IMG/VR virus record: IMGVR_UViG_3300031712_000008
Coordinates: 1-47,632 of that record
Source: a virus
DNA length: 47,632 nt
Reading direction: 5' to 3' (one strand)
This document shows positions 30,559-38,900 of this stretch, in pieces; position 1 is the first letter of the stretch; each line of letters starts with the position of its first letter. A program made the position numbers and the translations under genes. The notes beneath the pieces were generated by a model, which did no database searches, was not told where the DNA came from, and saw only the letters and a program-made list of their open reading frames with translations.

Positions 30559-31287
30559 ATGTCCGGCATAGATATTGCCACCGTCAACAGTCGTCAGGTT
30601 GGTCTGCTGCAGGCTCGCAATGCAGCCCACCGCCGCACCAACATCGGCAGCGCGTGGAACGAAGCCCGATTGGGCCTGTTCATCGCTGTCACACCTTCGG
30701 GCAACAACGACGCTGCCGTAACCCCGGAATCCTTCACACCATCCAGTTACCTCGACAGCCTCACCATCGGGCTCAAGGACTCCTCGGTGAATCCGCCCCG
30801 CAAGGCGGGCAGCCAGTTCATGGGAATGATGTGGCCAGATCGTAACGGGTTAGACACCTTATGGTGTACCAGCAATTCTGCCGGTGTCGGAGCCATCAAC
30901 TGCGGCACTGGCAATGCCCGGACGATGTTTGGCACGGCCAACGGCGCTACAGTCATCACCTCGGCCCTCACGACTGGATGGCCGATCACCCAGCAGGCGA
31001 GTGGCTGGGCCGAGTTTCTGGGCATCCGGTTTCTCGTGGCCAATGCCGGTCTGTCAACCCAGACTGTCCAGATGTTTTACAGTACGCTCTCAACCAACAA
31101 GAGCGCCGATCTTTCCAAGAACGCTTTGCGAAACTCCGTTATGTCGGTCTCGTGGACTGCTGCGGTCACAGCCAACTGGTTCAGTGGCGGTGTCGCGCTT
31201 CCCCTTCCGGATTACCTCTGGATCTACCTGCCCTTTGCCACCAACCGCTTTCGCATCCCTAATGTGGACGTTTGGAAGATCTCTTGA
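30559..31287 (+). CDS. Tail fibre-like protein, paralogue of 21815..22564
   Basis: This 242-residue beta-rich protein is rich in Ala, Ser, Thr and Asn. It shares with 21815..22564 the segment TNIGSAWNEARLG (residues 28-40), the mid motif NGATVI and the end VALPLPD...W with ATNRFRI. The central third differs strongly between the two copies, as expected for receptor-contact surfaces. The ATG at 30559 follows a CCACTACTCCT leader. A likely role is a second version of a tail tip or fibre component. Confidence 0.75.
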   Translation: MSGIDIATVNSRQVGLLQARNAAHRRTNIGSAWNEARLGLFIAVTPSGNNDAAVTPESFTPSSYLDSLTIGLKDSSVNPPRKAGSQFMGMMWPDRNGLDTLWCTSNSAGVGAINCGTGNARTMFGTANGATVITSALTTGWPITQQASGWAEFLGIRFLVANAGLSTQTVQMFYSTLSTNKSADLSKNALRNSVMSVSWTAAVTANWFSGGVALPLPDYLWIYLPFATNRFRIPNVDVWKIS

Positions 31288-31341
31288 AAGTTAGGCTTGC
31301 TTTTCGGTAAAGCTTTTCCCAGCGTTCATCCCTACCCTCTT

Positions 31342-32196
31342 ATGAAAAACTCCAATCGCGGCGAAGTCGTTACGGCTGCCATGATTCTGTGGCTGCTCGG
31401 CGGAATACTCATCGGGTCCTCTGTTCCAGTGATCAAGAATACCGTTGGGATCAAGGATCCTCACGCGGATCAAATACCGGTCCTGCAGAAAAAGGTGGAG
31501 GACCAGCAAAAGGTGATCGACGGTGTCCAGGCAAAGGTCGATGCCGCGGTGGCGACCGAGAAAGCGGCTACCAAGGATGCCGCGGGTGTGGCCCAGCAGT
31601 GGACCCATGCCACGGTGGCTGAGTTGGGCAAGCCGACTCCCAATATCGAAACCGCTAAGTCAATGGCCCAGAATGCCGACGATTCGCTGGTCAGGATTTT
31701 CGGAAAAATTACTGCCGAGCAGCAGGCTCAGGTCGAGCTCGTGATCGAGCTTCGCGCGCAGGGGAAAGTGCAGGAAGCCCAGAAGGCACAGGCCGCGGTG
31801 GAGGCTCGGCTGGATGAAAAGGTGAAGCTGATTGCCACCATGGAAACCCAGCAGACCGAGCTCAAGACCCAGTTGAAAACTGCCAACACCGACAAGGCGG
31901 ATCTTACCGACCAGCTGCATGTGAAGACGGCAGAAGTGGTGACGAAGACTGATGCTCTGGTGGCCAAGGCGACTGAGCACACCGGTCTGCAGGGGGTCTA
32001 TGATAACTTCGTTCACGTCGTCAAGGTGGTGGCTATCTGGCTGTTCGCCGCGTTCATATTTTTGTTCTGGATCATGCCGTCTCTCGACGATGAGATCGAC
32101 AAGCATTATCCTCCGGGGGCCGCTACAAATCCCCGATGGGTGGCGTGGTTTCACACCGTCTACAACTTCACGAAGAGTGTGACCTGCGCCCACTGA
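31342..32196 (+). CDS. Membrane protein with central coiled coil and two spans
   Basis: This 284-residue protein has a hydrophobic segment near residues 9-30 (VVTAAMILWLLGGILIGSSV), about 190 residues of Ala/Lys/Gln/Glu-rich coiled coil, and a second span near 226-247 (VVKVVAIWLFAAFIFLFWIM). A basic cytoplasmic-type C-terminus follows. The layout resembles a membrane hairpin whose coiled coil would lie in the periplasm. It could help DNA ejection, superinfection exclusion or lysis; the position, just before the ejection-type genes, favours the first, but this is inference. Confidence 0.72.
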   Translation: MKNSNRGEVVTAAMILWLLGGILIGSSVPVIKNTVGIKDPHADQIPVLQKKVEDQQKVIDGVQAKVDAAVATEKAATKDAAGVAQQWTHATVAELGKPTPNIETAKSMAQNADDSLVRIFGKITAEQQAQVELVIELRAQGKVQEAQKAQAAVEARLDEKVKLIATMETQQTELKTQLKTANTDKADLTDQLHVKTAEVVTKTDALVAKATEHTGLQGVYDNFVHVVKVVAIWLFAAFIFLFWIMPSLDDEIDKHYPPGAATNPRWVAWFHTVYNFTKSVTCAH

Positions 32197-32200
32197 CTTT

Positions 32201-33592
32201 ATGAAATCTGTAGTACGGTCGGGGCTTAATCCGGAACTCGTGGCCAGGATTTGGGCACTCCGGGGAAAGATGAGTGACCGGGAGATCCGGATTGAGATCC
32301 GGCGCCTGGCGGAAGTGGGCCGGGCCAGGGGCGATGACATCTTTCGTCAGGTCTTTCGAAAAACCGATACCGGGGCCGAGCCCCCTCCGCCCCTCAAGAG
32401 TGCCTCCGTTTCCGAGACCGGAGATTCAGTGATTGCCGAGTCAGTGGATCCCCGCGTTCACACGGTCGAGGAGTTGCTCAAGCTTTGCAAGGTTGACCTG
32501 GCCATCTGGGAGGTTGAGAGATTTTTGGTCAACAAATGGGAGGTGGCGATGGCCGAGCCGGCGACGACGGTCGGGGGTGCCGGGAAGCAAGCCCGGCTTG
32601 TTCGCGGCAAGGGTGGCCGGGTGCATACCCTTTGGACCCGGGGAAGCAACGAGCCACTTCATGAGCCGCTTTTCCAGGTAAAGGTGTGGCTGAAGCGTCG
32701 GCGGGAAGCTGACGCAGTCGACATCATCAAGTTCTTCCAGGATGAGGTTGCACGGGTGAAGGCGCCTTACTTCACTTCTGGTCTCAAGTATCTCGCTGAA
32801 CCCACGAAGGGGCTGCTCTACGAAATTTGTTCGCCAGATCTCCATCTCGGAAAACTGGCGTGGAAGCCCGAGGCCGGGGAGCATTGGGATTCGAAACTGG
32901 CGATCGAGGCTGATAAAAAAGCCACAGGCGCCCTGGTGTCCTATGTTCCGGTCGACCGGATTGCGAGGTTCCTGCTCCCGATCGGCAACGATTTCTTCAA
33001 CGTGGACAACTCCAACGAGACGACCACGGGCGGCACGCCGCAGCGCGAAGATGGACGCTGGCAGAAGTCTTTCCGGGCCGGCTGTGCGCTGATGGTCGAG
33101 AAGATCATCAGTCTCGCCAGCATGGCCCCGGTGGATGTGGTGGTGGTCGCGGGTAACCACGATCACGAGCGGTGCTTCTATCTCGGGGAATACCTTACGG
33201 CCTTCTTCAGGAATCATCCGGGAGTTACGATCGACAATTCCCCGAAGACCCGGAAGTACTATGTGTGGCAAAAGATCCTGATTGGCATGTCTCACGGGTC
33301 TGAGGAAAAGATCACCGAGCTTCCGCTCATCATGGCCACTGAGCAACCCGCGGCGTGGGCTCAGGCCACGGCCTACAAGGGATTCCAGGTCGGCCATTTT
33401 CACCGGTCGGCGCTGCAGAATTTCAATCTTGAGGACATCAAGGGTGTCGAAGTGCAGACGCTTTCCAGTCTCTGTCCTCCGGATGACTGGCACGCGAAAC
33501 GTGGGTTTGTTGGCAGCATTCGTCGGGCCGAGGGTCTCCTGTTTGACGGTGAAAACGGACTCGTGGCCAAGTACTACTTCAACATGAAATGA
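32201..33592 (+). CDS. Calcineurin-like metallophosphoesterase
   Basis: This 463-residue protein has a complete set of metallophosphoesterase motifs in the C-terminal 260 residues: SPDLHLG with Asp213 and His215, IGNDFFN with Asp264, AGNHDHER (317-324), GMSHGS with His365, and VGHFHR with His399 and His401. The N-terminal 50 residues look like a helix-turn-helix-type segment (ARIWALRGKMSDREIRIEIR). Related phage proteins are thought to be DNA or nucleotide phosphoesterases. Location in a virion gene cluster is notable and may mean it acts on DNA during entry. It overlaps the following gene by ATGA. Confidence 0.85.
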   Translation: MKSVVRSGLNPELVARIWALRGKMSDREIRIEIRRLAEVGRARGDDIFRQVFRKTDTGAEPPPPLKSASVSETGDSVIAESVDPRVHTVEELLKLCKVDLAIWEVERFLVNKWEVAMAEPATTVGGAGKQARLVRGKGGRVHTLWTRGSNEPLHEPLFQVKVWLKRRREADAVDIIKFFQDEVARVKAPYFTSGLKYLAEPTKGLLYEICSPDLHLGKLAWKPEAGEHWDSKLAIEADKKATGALVSYVPVDRIARFLLPIGNDFFNVDNSNETTTGGTPQREDGRWQKSFRAGCALMVEKIISLASMAPVDVVVVAGNHDHERCFYLGEYLTAFFRNHPGVTIDNSPKTRKYYVWQKILIGMSHGSEEKITELPLIMATEQPAAWAQATAYKGFQVGHFHRSALQNFNLEDIKGVEVQTLSSLCPPDDWHAKRGFVGSIRRAEGLLFDGENGLVAKYYFNMK

Positions 33593-34179
33593 GCCGGATT
33601 CGGGCCATGGTCACTGCCGGCCTTTTGTCAGCCGAGCGAAAGATCTTTCAACTGCGCAAGCGGTTGAATACGGACCCGGCAAGCTGTGCACTTCTGGTCC
33701 AGGTGTACCCGGAAAAAATTCCAGGGTCGGTCTATGCCGCGCGCACGGTGGACGTTCTTCAGGCGGAGTTGGCCAAGCTTCCGCAGACGGTGACGCCGCT
33801 TCGGCATACGTTTGTTCCCGGTCTCTATGCCCGGGAGATTTTTGTACCGGCGGGTACGATTGTGATCACCAAGATCCACAAAACAGAGCACGTCTATGTG
33901 GTATCCAAGGGAGACCTGGCCGTATGGGTCGACGGCGTCGGGGTGAAGAAGATTTCGGCGCCGTTCACCGGTGTCACCAAGCCGGGTACCCGGCGGGTTT
34001 GCTACACTTACACCGATGTTGTGTGGACCACTTTCCACCCCACGGAGGAGACCGATCTGGAGAAGATCGAGGAGGACGTGATTTTCAAACGCGACCTCGA
34101 GTTGCCGGCTGGGGAGGATCCCCGGGGCATCGTCCGGGAGCTTTTGCGAGCGGCGTTTCCTCCGCAGCTTCCCGCATAA
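33589..34179 (+). CDS. Cupin-like phage protein
   Basis: In this 196-residue protein residues 85-165 show a cupin-like beta barrel: FVPGLYAREIFVPAGTIVIT, then KIHKTEHVYVVSKGDLAVWV, and near the end a strand with TTFHPTEETDLEKIEEDV. The HxxxH(V) pattern and terminal His-Pro fit a cupin metal or ligand pocket. Similar small cupin proteins occur near the internal virion genes of podoviruses. The N-terminal helix is basic. It overlaps the upstream stop by ATGA. Confidence 0.72.
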   Translation: MSRIRAMVTAGLLSAERKIFQLRKRLNTDPASCALLVQVYPEKIPGSVYAARTVDVLQAELAKLPQTVTPLRHTFVPGLYAREIFVPAGTIVITKIHKTEHVYVVSKGDLAVWVDGVGVKKISAPFTGVTKPGTRRVCYTYTDVVWTTFHPTEETDLEKIEEDVIFKRDLELPAGEDPRGIVRELLRAAFPPQLPA

Positions 34180-34184
34180 TCCAG

Positions 34185-34194
34185 TTGACAGGGG
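34185..34194 (+). promoter_or_regulatory. TTGACAGGGG element, copy 2
   Basis: This copy lies in the 42-bp gap before the internal virion gene at 34222. TAAAAC stands 15 bases downstream as a weak -10 candidate. The other identical copies are at 17288-17297 (+) and 44263-44272 (-). Confidence 0.35.
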
Positions 34195-34221
34195 TGGGCG
34201 GGTGGTAAAACCTTGGGGCTT

Positions 34222-35067
34222 ATGTCCTGGCTCACTGTTGGAACTACTGCAGCTGGCCTCGTTTCCAGCTATCTTGGAAGCAAGCGGCCAACCCAGCAGC
34301 TGGCACCGAACGTGTACAACCCCTATGGCGAGTTGAACACGCCGGCCACAGGCGCAATCAATTCTCGCAATCAGATCTTCAACAGCCTGGGCGCCTATCA
34401 GCCCGGGCTTACCACGGCGACTGGAAATTATGCGTCGGCTTTGACCAGCGCAGCTTCAGATCCGGCCTTGCAGGCGACTAAGAATTACTCGACGGGGGTT
34501 CTTCGGGGCGATTATCTGAGCAGTCCTCAGGTCAATAATTATGCGGATCTGGCCGCAGCTGGGATCAAGGCGTCGGGTGCGGATACCCGGGCTCGCATGG
34601 GCGCGGCTCTCGCCCGGGGCGGTCAGGGATTTTCCACCGGGGCGGTGCAAGCTGCCCAGACCGGGGATGCAGCTGCCGCGGCGGAAGCAGAGCGCACGCG
34701 GGCCGGCATCAAGATGCAGAATTACCAGGCCGAGCGCCAGATTCAGAATCAGGCGCCGGGTCAGATCCAGAGCGAAGTTGCCCAGCCGTCTCAGTTTTTG
34801 AGCGGAGTGGCCGGGGCTTATTTGAACCCGCTGCAGGCCGAGGCTGGGCTGACTACGCAACTGTTGGGTGGTCAGAATCAGATCAAGGACCAGACTCTGA
34901 TGCAGTCGCCGTCGTTCAGTGACAAGCTGGCAGCTGGTCTGAAGACTGGCACGGGGCTGGCTGACATCATCGGCCAGATCTACGGTAAGACCGGAACCAG
35001 TAATCCTAACGGGACTCCAGGCTACGATTCCTATGGCAATCCTGTCTGGAAAGCCCCCAACACCTGA
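34222..35067 (+). CDS. Internal virion (ejection) protein, small
   Basis: This 281-residue protein has a short hydrophobic N-terminus (SWLTVGTTAAGLVSSYLG) followed by an Ala/Gln/Gly-rich, mostly helical sequence. It resembles the smallest of the internal core proteins of T7/N4-like podoviruses, which are ejected to build a channel across the envelope. The ATG at 34222 is preferred over a TTG at 34213. It is followed within 1 bp by a coiled-coil gene and then by the giant gene, the usual small-to-large order of ejection genes. Confidence 0.7.
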   Translation: MSWLTVGTTAAGLVSSYLGSKRPTQQLAPNVYNPYGELNTPATGAINSRNQIFNSLGAYQPGLTTATGNYASALTSAASDPALQATKNYSTGVLRGDYLSSPQVNNYADLAAAGIKASGADTRARMGAALARGGQGFSTGAVQAAQTGDAAAAAEAERTRAGIKMQNYQAERQIQNQAPGQIQSEVAQPSQFLSGVAGAYLNPLQAEAGLTTQLLGGQNQIKDQTLMQSPSFSDKLAAGLKTGTGLADIIGQIYGKTGTSNPNGTPGYDSYGNPVWKAPNT

Positions 35068-35068
35068 C

Positions 35069-35941
35069 ATGCCTGTAATCACTGTAGAAGATCAAGGTCT
35101 GCTCAACTCTTCTGATGCCTTTCAGGGGATCGCCCGTGAACTGGCCGCCCGGACCGCGCAGCGTCAGGCGTTGAAGCAACAGGCCGAGGCTTTTCCGCTG
35201 GAGCAGCGCAAGCGTGCAGCTGAGGCCACGGCTACCGAGGCAGATGCTGATACTGAAAGTCAGATGCGGGCGATCACGATCAAGGTGCAGGAGGCCCTGG
35301 CGAAGCAGCGTGAGGCTGAAGCCGCGCGAAGTCAGGGCACACTTGGCGCCGACATCGAGACCGCGGTAGCGAATGCCCGCAAGGCCACGATCGAGGCCGG
35401 GATTGCCGCCGGCAAGTCCGAGTCGGAAATCAGGCTGCTTGCCGCCCAGGCTGAGACCGCCGTTCGTGCCAATTACGCGAAGAATGAGGAGACCACGGTG
35501 ACCAATCCGTCACCAGGTATCCACATCAGTACGACCAAAAGCACTTTGACGCGCCCGGATGGAACGCAGCTTCCCCCCAGTACGACTACCCAGACCGAGC
35601 ACAACCGTCCGACGTTGCAGGACTATGGGTACATGGGCCAGCCCGAGGTCACCAAGGATATGTTTGGTCGGGTGACCGGGGCGCTGGCTCTCCGGCTTAA
35701 CCAGCAGACTGGACTGTTGCAGCCGCAGTACATCGGGGCTGGCCCGCTGGCTCCTGGAGCGCAAAACAGTCAGAATGGCCCGGTGCCCACTCCGGAGCAT
35801 ATTGCCATTTTGAGGGCTCGGCCTGAGACCGCTGAGGCTTTCGACAAACATTATGGCCAGGGAGCCGCTCAGAAGTACCTGACGCAACAGTCCACCACTG
35901 GATCCGGCCTCCCTGAGGCCACGTCGCCTTACTCGCAATGA
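35069..35941 (+). CDS. Coiled-coil internal virion protein
   Basis: This 290-residue protein has a long Ala/Glu/Gln coiled coil in about residues 20-145 (for example ARTAQRQALKQQAEAFPLEQ), and then a polar, probably extended region. It lies between the small ejection-type protein and the giant protein, 1-4 bp from each, so the three are one functional unit. No named domain is visible. Its likely place is inside the capsid around the portal, by analogy with podovirus core proteins. Confidence 0.7.
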   Translation: MPVITVEDQGLLNSSDAFQGIARELAARTAQRQALKQQAEAFPLEQRKRAAEATATEADADTESQMRAITIKVQEALAKQREAEAARSQGTLGADIETAVANARKATIEAGIAAGKSESEIRLLAAQAETAVRANYAKNEETTVTNPSPGIHISTTKSTLTRPDGTQLPPSTTTQTEHNRPTLQDYGYMGQPEVTKDMFGRVTGALALRLNQQTGLLQPQYIGAGPLAPGAQNSQNGPVPTPEHIAILRARPETAEAFDKHYGQGAAQKYLTQQSTTGSGLPEATSPYSQ

Positions 35942-35945
35942 CCCC

Positions 35946-38900
35946 ATGGACGACCCCTATGCTACGCCAGGTGCCCCGTCGCCGGCTTCTCTGAGGGCGC
36001 CGGGCGCGGATCCTTATGAGGATCCGTATGCCGACGATCCGTATGCGGAAAAGCCCAGCCTTCGAAAGCGGGTAGGCGATTATTTGTCCAAACAGCAGTC
36101 CCAGGCTAACCCGGCCTGGATGCGCTACCTGGACCCGGCGTACCTGCTGGACCAGGCTGGCAAAGGTGCCGAGACGGCCACGGATGCCGCGGTGGAGAAG
36201 ATCCGGCCGATCAGCGAGGCGGCTGACAAGGCGGTCCAGGACATGCAGTCGCCTGATCGCGGGCTGCCCTCCCGGGTTGCTGGCGCCGTACTTTCCTCCG
36301 TTCCCAGCGCCGATCAGTCTTTGGTGCCTGTTCCCCGCATTTCCCAAGTGCCGGGGCAGTCCTATCTCAATCCGCTGATCTACCCGGCAATAGCCTGGAA
36401 CGATGTGGCTGTCCCTCTGGGCGAGATGGCGACTGGCCGCACCCTGGCAACTGTGGGCGCCTTTAGCCCCGCGGCAGTTGCCGAGGCTATTCCTGGCCTG
36501 GCTGGGTTGAGTGCCAAGGCTTTGCGCATGGCAGCCGAGGCCAAGTTTGGCAGTGACATGGCTGAATCCACCTGGAACTCCATCAAACAGGCCTGGCAAG
36601 CTCTTCATAATCCGAATCTTAGCCCCCAAGAGACTGGTGAGGCCGTTGGCAAGCCAGTGACGCCGTTCATGATGACCGCTGGGCTGGTCGGCCATGTTGT
36701 TTCTGAGACCATGCCGCCGGGAGGGGCCACTCCACCCCCTATTTCAGCCAAGGCAGCCGCGCAGGCCAGGATCCAGGCCAGGGCTGGAGGCCCAGAGGCC
36801 GGCATTGAGACCGCACCGGAAGCCGCCAAGGTGGCTCCCGCGGCTCCCGTTTTGCTCGATCGGACGATCGACGAGTTCAAGCCGGGCGACAAGTTCACCG
36901 CTGGTAAGACTGAGTACACTGTCGGATCTTCAGATCCCGATGGTACGGTTACGGTTACAGGATCAGACGGTGTTGAGGTCCAGCTTCCCAAGGGTACGAA
37001 AATGCAGGTCAACGCGCCCAAGGTTCAGGAAACTCCTTACTCACCAGCAGTTAAGCCAACCCCCACGGTTGCCGGGGGTCCTACGACCAAGGTTGAGGCC
37101 ACGCCGGCGCCCGAGGGATCCACCAGCACGGCCGGGTCCACGCTCAAGCCAGAGGCCCAGGTGGGCCGGGAAAAGGTCCAGGACGCCGCGGCGGCCCCGC
37201 CGGCCACTCCGCCGATCGCGGAAGGCTCCCGTGTGGCCGTTGAGTCGCCTTCTGATCGGGCCAAGAATGCGGCTGAGCCGGTTGCAGGCAAGGCGGCTCA
37301 GATCCAGCAGGCGGTCCAAACGGAGGGGGTGGATTACCGCTATTCCGTCCAACGGCCCCAGACTGTCGAGGGGCGCACCTACCCCGGTGTCACCCAGGTT
37401 GACGTAATCGACCCGAAGGCCGAGCGTCCGCTGGTTTCATCGAACGTGGCGGATCTGAATGCCGCTGGTGCCGGAATCCCTGATGTACCCGACTGGGTGC
37501 CGCAGGGCCAGTTTACTCGTGCACAGATCGAACAATTCATCAAAGAGGGTCCTCCTAATGCCACTGGAATCAAAAGCCCAAGTCCGGAAATTCTTCGCAA
37601 CGCCCAGCCTGCGTCACCTGGTCCACAAGTGGCAGGCGGAGTCCCCGGTGTCGATCAAGGCGCTGCCGGAGCACGTCCGCCAGGAGAAGTCACACAAACC
37701 GTCCGTCGGGAGCCACCTGGCGCGGGGGCCGAAGGCGTAAAGCCGTCGATCCTTTGGGATTCCAAAAAGGGGATTGGGAACACCCCGAACGGAGCAGCGG
37801 TTGGGCATTTCGGCTTTGAAACGACTATGTCTCCAACTGACTTCCTTGCTCTAGCGGCCAAAGGTGGAGACCTAGAAACAGCAAGTGCTGCCGGCATAGA
37901 AACAGTAATTCGAGGCGGGAAATCAATAGCTCCTCCGATCCTGGCGGCCGATTGGGACCCGGTTGACAAGGTCTGGAAGGTAACTTCCCATGAGGGACGA
38001 AACCGGTCGATTGCAATTCAGAACATCGATCCTGCAGCCAAGATGCCTGTGCAAATTATGCCCAATAAGGGGCTGAGGGCACGAGATGTTACAGATGAGA
38101 TGAAGGCTGCTCCGATCATTGCTGAAGGAAAGAAAACGAATCGATTTCAACCTGGCCCGGGGACCGAAGGAGTAGCTCAGACGCCGGCATTTTCTCAAAA
38201 GCTGTTTCGAGGCACTGGGGCAACTCCCGAGGAAGTCTATGGTCCGGAAGCGGTGAAGGAAGGCCGGGCTGTTCCGATTCTCGGGAAGGGAAGCTACTAC
38301 GCGTTTTCCGAGGAGGACGCGGCCAACTACGGCAAGGTCAGCCAGCACCAGGTTGAGCTCAAGAACCCGCTGGTGATTTCTTCCAGTGGTCAATGGTACG
38401 ATCTGCTTGATGCGGCTAATGCCCAGCATCTCAACAGCCGGGCGGCGCTGTTCTACAAAGAGCCTGGCAAGATCCCGGAAGCAGCCGAGCGGCTCAAGGC
38501 CTATGTCCAGTCTCAGGGTCATGATGGGATTATTGTCCGGAACACCGAGCAGCAGAAGGCGCTCCGGGAGTCCTTTGGCCACGACACGGTGGTTTCCTAC
38601 AACGAGGGTCCTCCGCAGCCCAAGATCTCTCCCAAGCAGGCGGCCCAGACCCGCATTACCCAGCGGGCCACGGCCGACAAGATCCAGACCGCCACGGAGA
38701 ATGGCGTCGCCAGTACGCCGTTTGAACCGGGCAAGCTTCCCGATGGTGCGGCGGTCACCCGGCCGTCCGAGACCTACCAGAAGGCGCACGAGGCCAGCGG
38801 TGGCAAAGGCAACCTCTGGGTCCGGCAGTCTCCGGTCCAGTCCAACGCCGGCCGCACGCTCATGGTCCAGTTTGCCTCGGATGTCCTCTACCCGCCGACG

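Noticed and set aside
21815-31287. Diversity-generating retroelement acting on the two tail paralogues
   Set aside because: The paralogues differ in the middle, but no reverse transcriptase and no template repeat with adenine-biased changes is visible in the window.
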